Assembly: GCF_004358755.1 (NCBI RefSeq)
Contig: NZ_SMZY01000001.1
Coordinates: forward strand, 1,300,796 to 1,364,795
DNA from: Peribacillus frigoritolerans
Lineage (GTDB): Bacteria > Bacillota > Bacilli > Bacillales > Bacillaceae
Direction of reading: 5' to 3'
DNA: 64,000 nt
The notes under the pieces were generated by a model. The model was not told the origin of the DNA and did no database searches. It saw only the letters and a program-made list of their open reading frames with translations. Shown here piece after piece: positions 8,218 through 14,946 of the stretch. The translations under genes were made by a program, and so were the position numbers. Numbering within the stretch: the stretch's first letter is position 1; each line of letters opens with the position of its first letter.

Positions 8218-9264
8218 CTAAACGTTATTATGAGACCAAATCATCTCAGGAATCTCTTTTTTGATTACCGGGATTACTTCTTCAGAAAACCGATTAATCT
8301 GCTCAAGCTGTTCCGTTTCGGTTAAACCGTCAACACTAATACTCTGCACCTGGTGACCAAATGCTCTGTAATAATATAAGATCTTTTCAATTACCTGTTC
8401 AGCACTACCAACCAAAGCAGGTCCATTCTTAATATTATCTTCAAGATCATTGAATGGTGACTGATTGTATTTTGCTGCATCTGTATTGTTAAAAGCGTCA
8501 TAGTATGGACGATATCTCTTAATAGCTTCTTCAGTCGTATCTGCCAAATAAAGACCTCCTGATCCAGATCCAATAATAGCTTTTTCTGAATCGTGTCCAT
8601 AATAATCCAGACGTTCTTTGTAGTGATCAATCAATTCTTTATATTTCGCCATTGGGTGAAAAGTATTTGAGGAGAAAATAGGTTCTCCATATTTAGCAGC
8701 TAATTCTGTTGACTGTTTGCTTGATGCACTTCCATGCCATACTGGAATCGGCTTTTGAAGCGGGCGTGGTTCTGTTGTTACTTCATATAAATCGGGACGA
8801 TACTTTCCGGACCAGGATACATTTTCTTCTGTCCACAATCGCTTTAATAAGCCATATCTCTCAGCAAGAGACTCCCACTGTTCATCTTCAGAAATTCCAA
8901 AAAGAGGGTAATGACGCGGGTCATTGCCCTTCCCGATGATCATTTCAAGGCGTCCGTCTGACAATTGATCCAACGTTGCATAATCTTCTGAAACACGAAC
9001 AGGGTCCAGCACACTTAAGACCGTAACGGCCGTCATTAATCGGATACTGGATGTCTGCGCTGCAATTGCAGTTAATATGATTGCCGGGGATGAAGAAAGA
9101 AATGGAGGTCCATGCCGTTCTCCAACTCCGAAACCGTCAAATCCCTGCTCTTCCGCATAAGCAGCTTGTTTAATTATCGATTGTAACTTTTGCTGGTCGG
9201 ACAATGTTTCACCGGTTACAGGATTTTGAAGATTGCTGAGCAGAGAAAATAAGACAAATTTCAT
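8218..9264 (-). CDS. Luciferase-like FMN-dependent monooxygenase
   Basis: This 348-aa protein belongs to the bacterial luciferase-like (LLM) flavin monooxygenases, which use reduced FMN and O2. Family features include GFDGFGVGERHG near residue 45, RVSEDYATLDQLSDGRLEMIIGKG near 95-115 and GSAEQVIEKI near the C-terminus. The ATG at 9264 has GGGGG eight bases upstream and is preferred over 9279. It is the last gene of the ribR-GNAT-deacylase unit, so oxidation of an S-substituted cysteine or related organosulfur compound is likely but unproven. The reduced FMN may come from the reductase at 13.4-14.0 kb. Confidence 0.8.
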   Translation of the reverse strand: MKFVLFSLLSNLQNPVTGETLSDQQKLQSIIKQAAYAEEQGFDGFGVGERHGPPFLSSSPAIILTAIAAQTSSIRLMTAVTVLSVLDPVRVSEDYATLDQLSDGRLEMIIGKGNDPRHYPLFGISEDEQWESLAERYGLLKRLWTEENVSWSGKYRPDLYEVTTEPRPLQKPIPVWHGSASSKQSTELAAKYGEPIFSSNTFHPMAKYKELIDHYKERLDYYGHDSEKAIIGSGSGGLYLADTTEEAIKRYRPYYDAFNNTDAAKYNQSPFNDLEDNIKNGPALVGSAEQVIEKILYYYRAFGHQVQSISVDGLTETEQLEQINRFSEEVIPVIKKEIPEMIWSHNNV

Positions 9265-9297
9265 ATGGAATGCCCCCATTAAAAATCTATTAATTAT

Positions 9298-10470
9298 TTA
9301 AACTGAATAGCTTTTCTGTTTTTCTGCAATACTTGAATAGTGATCCAGCAGTTCAATGGTACTTTCATACAAATAGTAAGCAGCTTTAAGAATAGCACGT
9401 TCATCCACAGTAAATGATGGATGATGCCAGTCTTCATTGCCGCTTGTTCCAAAGAATGCAAATGATCCCGGAATGTTTTGAAGATAGTAAGCAAAGTCTT
9501 CACCAGCCGTTGAAGGTTCGGGATCAACCACTTTAAGAGACAGTTTTCCAGCTGCAGCACGGGTAATTTCCGTTATAACAGAATGATTAATCAGGGGCGG
9601 AGGTCCCGCAAACCATTGAATCTCTGCTTTTTGTGAAAAAGCTGCAGTAATGTGTTCCGTAACCGTATAAAAACGTTCTTTTACTTCAGACCTGACATTT
9701 AAATCAAATGTGCGCACCGTGCCTTCAATTGTGACATCACCTGGAATGACGTTCCAAGTACTTCCCCCCTCAATCCTTGTTACACTGACCACAGCACTTT
9801 GAAGGGGTGAGACATTCCTGCTGACAATCGATTGAAGAGAGGTAATAAGTTGAGCTGCCGCCGCAATCGGATCACGGCTGTTATTTGGCAAAGCAGCATG
9901 GGCCCCTTTTCCTCGAATGACGACTTTAAATCTGTCGACAGCTGCCATTAGCGGGCCTTGTTTAAGACCAATTGTTCCCACTGGCAGATCGGGCTTATTA
10001 TGTAGACCAATGACGGCATCTACCCCATTCAATTGACCATCTTTGATTACTTTTTCTGCACCTCCTCCTATCTCTTCAGCCGGCTGAAACAATAAACGGA
10101 CATTTCCTTTTAAATTCTCCTGATTTTCTTTTAAAAGATATGAAGCCCCAATCGCTGCTGCGGTATGAAAATCATGACCGCAAGCATGCATGACTCCTTT
10201 TACTTTTGATGCAAAAGGCAAGTCTGTTTTTTCTTCTATCGGCAATGCATCAATATCAGCACGCACAGCAATCGTTGGACCTGGTTTACCTCCTTTAATA
10301 TCTGCAAAAACACCGGTTTTAAGTGTCGTTGGCCGAATCTCAATCTTTTTTTCTTGAAGCCATGATGTAATTGACTTCGTTGTTTCAAATTCCTCTCTCG
10401 ACAGCTCCGGATACTGGTGTAATTGACGTCGTATTGAGATTAAATAGGCTTCGAGTTCCGCCTGGTTCAT
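9298..10470 (-). CDS. M20 family N-acyl-amino acid deacylase (HipO/SndA-like)
   Basis: This 390-aa amidohydrolase of the M20D peptidase family removes an N-acyl group from an amino acid or its S-conjugate. Metal-binding motifs are visible: HACGHDFHTAA near residue 100, EEIGGGAE near 135 and STAGEDFAYYL near 350. B. subtilis has counterparts (HipO/YtnL, YxeP) in its sulfur operons that deacetylate N-acetyl-S-(2-succino)cysteine. ATG 10470 has AGGGAAGG upstream and lies inside the end of the preceding GNAT gene, an overlap of 86 bases that suggests translational coupling. The ribosome binding site does not favour the in-frame GTG at 10479. Confidence 0.87.
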   Translation of the reverse strand: MNQAELEAYLISIRRQLHQYPELSREEFETTKSITSWLQEKKIEIRPTTLKTGVFADIKGGKPGPTIAVRADIDALPIEEKTDLPFASKVKGVMHACGHDFHTAAAIGASYLLKENQENLKGNVRLLFQPAEEIGGGAEKVIKDGQLNGVDAVIGLHNKPDLPVGTIGLKQGPLMAAVDRFKVVIRGKGAHAALPNNSRDPIAAAAQLITSLQSIVSRNVSPLQSAVVSVTRIEGGSTWNVIPGDVTIEGTVRTFDLNVRSEVKERFYTVTEHITAAFSQKAEIQWFAGPPPLINHSVITEITRAAAGKLSLKVVDPEPSTAGEDFAYYLQNIPGSFAFFGTSGNEDWHHPSFTVDERAILKAAYYLYESTIELLDHYSSIAEKQKSYSV

Positions 10471-10996
10471 GAGGTTCACCTTCCCTTTTTAAATCAAACC
10501 GATAACATTTAACAAGAACATTTTGATTCGTAAATTCTTTTGATTGGTCACGCGTAAATCCAAGCCATTCATACAATCGAATGGCCTTATGCATAACGTC
10601 ACTTGAATGCAAATACAAGCTGGCAGCACCTTTTGATTTAGCATATAGAAGGCTTTCGTTCAACAATGCCCGGGCAACACCGCGTCCCCGTGCATCAGGA
10701 TGGACGGCAAGCAGCCTGATAATCGGTGATGAAATTTCAAGCTCCGGTCTGCCATATGCAGTTTCAGAAGTTTCAAACAATTGAAGGGTACCGATGACGG
10801 ATTGACCCGACTTAGCTACTAAAATGCGATCTATTTGCACATTATCAACCGAGGCGGTAATATGTTCCAAATAGGTCTGCCAAGATTCCGGTCTTGTAAA
10901 TTCTTTTTCGTATTGTCTGTAGCTTTCGATCAACAATTGACGAACGTTTTCTCTATCGTGTTCCTCTAGAATATGAATTGACAATTCTTGATTCAT
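10385..10996 (-). CDS. GNAT family N-acetyltransferase with long 3' overlap
   Basis: This is a GNAT acetyltransferase of 203 aa. The acetyl-CoA loop is clear as HPDARGRGVARALL near residue 115, followed by YEWLGFTRD. In this unit it probably N-acetylates an S-substituted cysteine (roles of SnaA/SnaB in B. subtilis) before oxidation, with the adjacent deacylase reversing the step. The last 30 or so residues (after FDLKREG) are low-complexity and read through the start of the deacylase gene in another frame. They may be a non-functional tail created by loss of an earlier stop. The ribosome binding site is AAGGAGGCGG. Confidence 0.8.
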   Translation of the reverse strand: MNQELSIHILEEHDRENVRQLLIESYRQYEKEFTRPESWQTYLEHITASVDNVQIDRILVAKSGQSVIGTLQLFETSETAYGRPELEISSPIIRLLAVHPDARGRGVARALLNESLLYAKSKGAASLYLHSSDVMHKAIRLYEWLGFTRDQSKEFTNQNVLVKCYRFDLKREGEPHEPGGTRSLFNLNTTSITPVSGAVERGI

Positions 10997-11042
10997 ACCA
11001 TCCGCCTCCTTAAAATTTCCAACTCCTCATTTAATGTGCCAA

Positions 11043-11414
11043 TTATTTTACAGAACGAATATTTGGAGATCTTTTTTCTTGTCTATTGATATAACAAGTG
11101 ACAAATTCATTTAGCTTTAAAGTCAGTCCGCCTCTTCCAAACCTAGTGAATTTTTGGTGTTCTAATTTATTATTTTGGTTATTCACAAAACTCAAGAAAG
11201 CCAAAATATATATTCTTCTGGATAGAATATTGAAAACACCATATTCATAAAACCAGTTGTCAATCGTGTTATACACCCCTCTATTTATAGAATATTCCTG
11301 ACAGCACTTACTGTAAAAAATCAAGTCAGGAAGATTTAAATATTCGCTTTCCGTTAGAAAGGTCTCGCTCTCGTGCTGAAGTATATCCAATGGAGTAAAA
11401 ACGTTTCTTTGCAT
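11043..11414 (-). CDS. ribR: RibR C-terminal part, split from the kinase domain by a frameshift
   Basis: This frame encodes the C-terminal, proposed RNA-binding half of RibR. Recalled similarity to B. subtilis RibR is strong over NLPDLIFY, NRGVYNTIDNWFYEYG, RRIYILAFLSF and RFGRGGL. It overlaps the upstream frame, and the ATG at 11414 has no convincing ribosome binding site. Removing one T from a T5 run (minus strand; 11397-11401) would join YAKKRF directly to TPLDILQ, giving one protein of about 248 aa close to the length of B. subtilis RibR. So this is half of a frameshifted gene, a slippage product or a sequencing error. Confidence 0.75.
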   Translation of the reverse strand: MQRNVFTPLDILQHESETFLTESEYLNLPDLIFYSKCCQEYSINRGVYNTIDNWFYEYGVFNILSRRIYILAFLSFVNNQNNKLEHQKFTRFGRGGLTLKLNEFVTCYINRQEKRSPNIRSVK

Positions 11415-11790
11415 ATAAAATGTCCCCCTTAATTTGATTTGTCAGCAGCTCTAAAGAATCAAACTTCCTTTCTTCTCTTACTTTAAAAAGAATGTGGCAT
11501 CTTAGGTTTTCTCCGTATATATCCCCTTGAAAATCAAGCAAATGTATTTCACATGTTTTTTGCGAATTAGAGTCAACAGTTGGCTTCACACCAACATTCA
11601 TAACACCAAAGTATTTTCTGTCATGTAAAATGACCGTTACACCATATACCCCGTTACTCAGTCTGCTTACATTTGAATCAATATTTGCTGTAGGAAACCC
11701 TAGTTCCCTTCCAATTTTTCTTCCGGCAACGACTCTTCCTTCAATAAATACATCCGTTTTAACATCAGAAAACAAGTTGGCTTTTTCCAA
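11326..11790 (-). CDS. ribR: RibR riboflavin kinase domain (N-terminal part)
   Basis: This frame encodes a stand-alone flavokinase domain as in RibR of the B. subtilis ytm/ytn sulfur operon: GRELGFPTAN near residue 22, NGVYGV, GVMNVGVKPT and the IYGE-HILFKVREERKF segment. It would phosphorylate riboflavin to FMN for the monooxygenases of the island. In B. subtilis, RibR also binds the FMN riboswitch RNA. TTG at 11790 is chosen because GGGAGGG is seven bases upstream. The frame leaves the homologous path after YAKKRF and ends about 20 residues later, so the RNA-binding half is out of frame. One hairpin of the island's antiterminator-like family precedes it. Confidence 0.8.
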   Translation of the reverse strand: MEKANLFSDVKTDVFIEGRVVAGRKIGRELGFPTANIDSNVSRLSNGVYGVTVILHDRKYFGVMNVGVKPTVDSNSQKTCEIHLLDFQGDIYGENLRCHILFKVREERKFDSLELLTNQIKGDILYAKKRFYSIGYTSARERDLSNGKRIFKSS

Positions 11791-11859
11791 TATTGAACCC
11801 TCCCAGTATATAAGCAAGTCACATACCAACAATGTTTACGAAATGAGCTAAATAAACAT

Positions 11860-11890
11860 AACCCGGCAAAAAATGGATATGCCCTCGGTT
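11860..11890 (-). terminator. Weak terminator-like stem in the ribR leader
   Basis: On the minus strand AACC-GGCA pairs with TGCC-GGTT around a loop, directly after the antiterminator-like hairpin. It lacks a good T run (TATGTTTATTT), so it is the weakest terminator of the seven and may instead hide the translation start region. Confidence 0.45.
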
Positions 11891-11901
11891 ATCCGATCAG
11901 C
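11881..11901 (-). promoter_or_regulatory. Antiterminator-like hairpin, copy 3 (ribR)
   Basis: 5' arm GCTGATCGG, loop ATAA, 3' arm CCGAGGGC: basal GCT/GGC, internal loop GA against G, apical TCGG/CCGA. It lies 91 bases before the ribR start. If RibR is the RNA-binding partner of the family, this would be autoregulation. Confidence 0.65.
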
Positions 11902-11918
11902 TTTACTTATTTGATTAT

Positions 11919-11953
11919 GACGAAAGGTAAAAAATCGTATTCTTACCTTTCAA
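11919..11953 (-). terminator. Inverted repeat between fbpA-like gene and ribR leader
   Basis: GAAAGGTAA and TTACCTTTC form a 9-bp stem around a 12-base loop on the minus strand. There is no T run after it. It may end the S-box/fbpA transcript or be part of the ribR leader. Confidence 0.35.
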
Positions 11954-12004
11954 CTCAAATTTAAAGCCATAAATAATAATATTTATATTAGTTGACTATT
12001 CTAA

Positions 12005-12163
12005 TTATTGAACTTTAAAGGTTCGTCTGAATTCCTCTTCAAGCTCAGTTAGTGTTAATTCAAAAAGATGCAGTTCATTTTTCTTGTAAATGCCATTGCT
12101 TAATAGTTTCCTTATCAAATAACTTTTTCTTTTTTCAATAGCCTGACGAATAATATCACCCAT
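12005..12163 (-). CDS. FbpA-like small basic protein under SAM-I riboswitch
   Basis: This 52-aa ORF begins with ATG at 12163 behind AAAGGGGTG and ends with TAA at 12005. Its sequence fits the Fur-regulated basic protein FbpA family (small basic proteins proposed to act as RNA chaperones in the B. subtilis iron-sparing response): RKSYLIRKLLSNGIYKK followed by LFELTLTELEEEFRR. It lies 45 bases after the terminator of an S-box, so SAM or methionine starvation rather than iron should control it. No Fur box is visible in its leader. The family match is from memory of the motif; the function is unknown. Confidence 0.7.
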   Translation of the reverse strand: MGDIIRQAIEKRKSYLIRKLLSNGIYKKNELHLFELTLTELEEEFRRTFKVQ

Positions 12164-12207
12164 TGCGTGCACCCCTTTATTTTTAGATGAAGGGTTTTAT
12201 AGCAATT

Positions 12208-12367
12208 AAAAACCCCTTCTGTTTCAAGAAGAGGTTTCATCGCTTTTCAGCTTACCTCTTCTCATCTTCCAAGCACATTGCTTGATGGATTTAGCACAGT
12301 CTTCTAGTGATAGAATCTGTTGCTGAGGTTTCATCGGGCCATTCCCTCCGCCTCTCTTGATAAGAAG
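12208..12367 (-). ncRNA. SAM-I (S-box) riboswitch with terminator
   Basis: The minus strand carries the S-box core: CTTATCAAGAGAGGCGGAGG, GGCCCGATGAAACCTC, a GC-rich P3-P4 region and GGAAGATGAGAA closing P1. An intrinsic terminator follows (AACCTCTTCT/AGAAGGGGTT then TTTAATT, 12208-12236). High SAM should stop transcription before the FbpA-like gene. A weak promoter TTGAGA-17-TAATGA lies just upstream. Confidence 0.92.
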
Positions 12368-12446
12368 AAAATTCATTAATTTTTTACTAAAGATTTCTCA
12401 ATCTATATTATTAGAATTAGTGTAATCTAACAGAGATCCTAGCTCT

Positions 12447-12590
12447 TTACTCATCCAATAATACAAATTTCTCATAACTATCTAATTGAATAATTTCACC
12501 GTTCAGAAATGTCACCGTTAAATTTCCATCCTTGATCGTATTTAATAATTCGAGAACCTTACTAACAGCTTCTTTCTTGGAGTCTTTCAC
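12447..12590 (-). CDS. DUF2292 (YezD-like) small protein 1
   Basis: This is a 47-aa protein starting with GTG at 12590, chosen because AAGGAGG is correctly spaced and a longer frame would run through the leader hairpin. It belongs to the small DUF2292/YezD family: KVLELLNTIKDGNLTVTFLNGEIIQLDSYEK, with the conserved NGEIIQLD turn. Members of this family occur beside sulfate and sulfur genes and have no known activity. The gene has its own promoter and its own copy of the hairpin/terminator switch. A second family member is at 13239-13409. Confidence 0.75.
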   Translation of the reverse strand: MKDSKKEAVSKVLELLNTIKDGNLTVTFLNGEIIQLDSYEKFVLLDE

Positions 12591-12613
12591 TACTTTATAC
12601 CTCCTTATTAAAC

Positions 12614-12644
12614 AAAGCCCATACCGCTTTAGGGTATGAGCTTT
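12614..12644 (-). terminator. Leader terminator of DUF2292 gene 1
   Basis: On the minus strand AAAGCTCATACC pairs with GGTATGGGCTTT, followed by GTTTAAT. It lies between promoter and gene and its 5' arm overlaps the hairpin at 12640-12660. The T run is short, so it may be a leaky attenuator. Confidence 0.65.
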
Positions 12645-12660
12645 CGGATGACCGATCAGC
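12640..12660 (-). promoter_or_regulatory. Antiterminator-like hairpin, copy 4 (DUF2292 gene 1)
   Basis: 5' arm GCTGATCGG, loop TCAT, 3' arm CCGAAAGC: basal GCT/AGC is fully Watson-Crick, internal loop GA against A, apical TCGG/CCGA. It starts only about 10 bases after the expected transcription start. Confidence 0.7.
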
Positions 12661-12675
12661 AGTATTATATCATTG

Positions 12676-12704
12676 ATTTTATTATGATTATTCCTATAAG
12701 TCAA
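12676..12704 (-). promoter_or_regulatory. Sigma-A promoter with operator-like dyad (DUF2292 gene 1)
   Basis: TTGACT (12699-12704), a 17-base spacer and TAAAAT (12676-12681) on the minus strand. The -35 is embedded in AAAACCAACTTGACTTATAGG followed by AAT, nearly the same as at the FMN reductase promoter. Confidence 0.75.
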
Positions 12705-12736
12705 GTTGGTTTTATGGCATAAAAATGTAATTTTTT

Positions 12737-13027
12737 CTATGCAGAAGCTATCATCTTATTGATTTCACATGCGATGGAGTTCCAGGAGCGTTTTGAAAAA
12801 CAAATCGGAATGGACTTTTCCTGAGCCTTCTTTTTAACAACATTTGAAAGATTATGGTTTATATAATCTGTTATGACCAGTACGAAGTCTACTTTACGTG
12901 GAATTTCCTTTAAGATTAATTTAGGTTTTCTGCCGTCTAGATGGGAAATGACCTTAACTCCCTGCTGCTCAAGCCGAACACTGATTTGCTCTATTTTATC
13001 CCCGCCTGCAATCAATAAGTATTTCAT
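12737..13027 (-). CDS. DUF2325 domain protein
   Basis: This 96-aa protein belongs to the DUF2325 family: YLLIAGGDKIEQI at the start, HLDGRKPKL near residue 30, VLVITDYINHNLS near 50 and CFSKRSWNSI near 75. The fold is likely a small Rossmann-like domain, and no activity is known to me. GAGAGGAGAAAATATT precedes the ATG. It follows the FMN reductase/DUF2292 pair at a 211-base distance with no obvious terminator, so co-transcription is likely, and its place in a sulfur island is the only clue to its role. Confidence 0.75.
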   Translation of the reverse strand: MKYLLIAGGDKIEQISVRLEQQGVKVISHLDGRKPKLILKEIPRKVDFVLVITDYINHNLSNVVKKKAQEKSIPICFSKRSWNSIACEINKMIASA

Positions 13028-13238
13028 AATATTTTCTCCTCTCTATTAATAACCTTAATAACCGAGAAAACTTTATTTTGCTCTATAAATGATAACTCTT
13101 CTGGTTCTGCCTCTTAATCAATGCTTATGAAAGGGATAATACACACCTCAACATCCATCCAATTTCCGTTTTCAGAGTTTGAATAAATACGCAGATATCA
13201 CAACCAAGGATATGTCTTTGACAGCTTATTGATAACCT

Positions 13239-13409
13239 CTAATAATTGCCGTGGCTTTTAGCTGTATTTGTTTTTGTGAACCGTTTTTTTTCCGTGCTGT
13301 CTAGTTGAGTAATTTCCCCATCATGTATAGTAATCAGCACCGATCCATAGTTTATTTTTTTAAGCACAGTTAAAATTTGCTGGACTTTTTTTTCATTTAA
13401 GCTAGCCAT
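13239..13409 (-). CDS. yezD: DUF2292 (YezD-like) small protein 2
   Basis: This 56-aa protein matches the YezD/DUF2292 family along its length: VQQILTVLKKINYGSVLITIHDGE followed by ITQLDSTEKKRF. The ATG at 13409 is chosen over a longer frame from 13439 because TAAGGAGGAG lies right before it. It begins 19 bases after the FMN reductase stop, so the two are co-transcribed. The conserved HDGEITQLD turn is shared with the smaller paralog at 12447-12590. Its function is unknown; sulfur linkage is by context. Confidence 0.8.
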   Translation of the reverse strand: MASLNEKKVQQILTVLKKINYGSVLITIHDGEITQLDSTEKKRFTKTNTAKSHGNY

Positions 13410-13428
13410 CCCACTCCTCCTTAAATCA

Positions 13429-13983
13429 TTAGTTAGCATTTGTAATACTGCTTATTTTTTTCGAAATCTCTAAAAACTGGCCTAATTGAATGGTTATCTT
13501 TGATCGTATCTCTTCTTCAGAAATAGGGTGAAGAATGTTTGTTTTATCTACATACTTATCTAAAACATAAACGCCTTTTAATATTGTCTGTGCACTTAAT
13601 GCAGCTAATAGCGGTTTTAGGGAATAATCGATAGCAAGTAAGTGTGCCTGACTCCCTCCCACCATTAATGGAAATAGTGGTTTGTCTTTAAATACATCTT
13701 GAGGCAGGATATCCAATAAAGTTTTCAACGCCCCTGAATACGCTGCTTTATATACAGGTGAAATGATAATAATGCCGCTTGCTCCTTTTAAATCCTCTGA
13801 GAATTTATGAATTGAAGGATGATCGTATTGTCCCTGTATTAGAACATCAGGCTGAAAATCTAAAACTGATGCTTCCTTTACACGAATCCCTTTATTTTCA
13901 ATCTCAGACCTTAAAAAGTTTACCAGTATGGAAGATCGAGACTCGCTTGAAGGGCTCCCTGATATTGCAACAATGTAACTCAA
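13429..13983 (-). CDS. NADPH-dependent FMN reductase (SsuE-like)
   Basis: This 184-aa flavodoxin-like reductase begins with the FMN-phosphate-binding loop AISGSPSSESRSS and has the ISPVYKAAYSGALKTLLDIL segment of SsuE/MsuE-type NAD(P)H:FMN reductases. It would supply reduced FMN to the four flavin monooxygenases in the island. TTG at 13983 is preferred over GTG 13992, because AAAGGGTG is six bases away from it. It is first in its unit, with a promoter and hairpin/terminator switch upstream. Confidence 0.85.
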   Translation of the reverse strand: MSYIVAISGSPSSESRSSILVNFLRSEIENKGIRVKEASVLDFQPDVLIQGQYDHPSIHKFSEDLKGASGIIIISPVYKAAYSGALKTLLDILPQDVFKDKPLFPLMVGGSQAHLLAIDYSLKPLLAALSAQTILKGVYVLDKYVDKTNILHPISEEEIRSKITIQLGQFLEISKKISSITNAN

Positions 13984-14010
13984 AAAAATCACCCTTTCAT
14001 AAAATAAATT

Positions 14011-14050
14011 AAAGGCCCCAAGCCCACTTGTCAGTAAGAGCCGGAGCCTT
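14011..14050 (-). terminator. Leader terminator of the FMN reductase unit
   Basis: On the minus strand AAGGCTCCGGCTC... pairs with ...GGGCTTGGGGCCTT, followed by TAATTTATTTT. It lies in the leader and overlaps the hairpin at 14046-14066. The stem contains mismatches. Confidence 0.6.
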
Positions 14051-14066
14051 CGGTTTTCCGATGAGC
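14046..14066 (-). promoter_or_regulatory. Antiterminator-like hairpin, copy 5 (FMN reductase)
   Basis: 5' arm GCTCATCGG, loop AAAA, 3' arm CCGAAGGC: basal GCT/GGC, internal loop CA against A, apical TCGG/CCGA. It begins about 30 bases after the predicted transcription start. Confidence 0.7.
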
Positions 14067-14101
14067 TTTTTTTAAGTATTAATATTTTCTTAATTGTCTG
14101 T

Positions 14102-14131
14102 ATTTTAATACATATTAAACCTATAAGTCAA
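14102..14131 (-). promoter_or_regulatory. Sigma-A promoter with operator-like dyad (FMN reductase)
   Basis: TTGACT (14126-14131), an 18-base spacer and TAAAAT (14102-14107) on the minus strand. The -35 lies in ATTCCTAGTTGACTTATAGG, an inverted repeat CCTA/TAGG. Confidence 0.7.
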
Positions 14132-14184
14132 CTAGGAATAAATTTCGAGAAACGTTCTAAAAGACTAGCCTCATTCTAATATTC

Positions 14185-14946
14185 TTAAGATATTCCCTGT
14201 ATTAACTGAGGTCTTATTCTTTTCAAGAATTGCTTTGTTCGATCTTCTTTTGGATTTGTGAAAATTTCAATTGGGGATCCTTCTTCTACGATCAATCCCT
14301 GATCCATAAACACCACGTGATTAGATACTTCTCTTGCAAATCCCATTTCATGCGTAACAACGATCATTGTAATGCCTTCTAGAGCTATCTTTTTAATTAC
14401 CTCAAGGACTTCTCCTACAAGTTCTGGATCAAGAGCAGAAGTTGGCTCATCAAAAAGGAGCACCTCTGGATTTAAAGAAAGGGCACGGGCGATTCCTACG
14501 CGCTGCTGCTGCCCGCCGGACAGCTGACTTGGATACGCATTAATTTTCTCCAATAGTCCTACCTTCTCAAGCATTTCTAAAGCTATTATTCTAGCAGCAT
14601 CCGGCTTTTTCTTTTGAACAATCACAAGTCCTTCCATGACATTCTCAAGCACTGTTTTATGTTTAAAAAGATTATATTGCTGAAAGACCATAGCGGTTCT
14701 TTTTCTCAAAGTAAGAATGTCGAGCTTGCTTGGTTTCTTGCAATCTACTGAATAATCCCCAATGGAAACTTTCCCGTCATTTGGCTTCTCAAGAAAGTTT
14801 ATGCAGCGCAGAAAAGTTGTTTTTCCAGATCCGCTTGGTCCTAGTATGACAACAATCTCGCCTCTTTTTACGGTAAGATTGATTCCTTTTAGAACTTCTT
14901 GGCCATTAAAAGACTTTTTAATGTTTGTAAGTTGGATCATACTCAT
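14185..14946 (-). CDS. tcyN: Cystine/S-cysteine conjugate ABC transporter ATPase
   Basis: This is the ATPase (253 aa) of a polar amino acid ABC importer. It has Walker [11 protein letters not shown] near residue 36, signature [15 protein letters not shown] near 143, Walker [15 protein letters not shown] and the switch in VVTHEMGFA. As in the B. subtilis tcyJKLMN system it follows two receptors and two permeases, and should energise uptake of cystine and S-substituted cysteines. It overlaps the end of tcyM by four bases and is the last gene of the nine-gene ytmO unit. Confidence 0.92.
   Translation of the reverse strand: MSMIQLTNIKKSFNGQEVLKGINLTVKRGEIVVILGPSGSGKTTFLRCINFLEKPNDGKVSIGDYSVDCKKPSKLDILTLRKRTAMVFQQYNLFKHKTVLENVMEGLVIVQKKKPDAARIIALEMLEKVGLLEKINAYPSQLSGGQQQRVGIARALSLNPEVLLFDEPTSALDPELVGEVLEVIKKIALEGITMIVVTHEMGFAREVSNHVVFMDQGLIVEEGSPIEIFTNPKEDRTKQFLKRIRPQLIQGIS

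Noticed and set aside
11791-12000. FMN riboswitch before ribR
   Set aside because: None of the conserved FMN aptamer segments are visible; the leader has the island's short hairpin instead.
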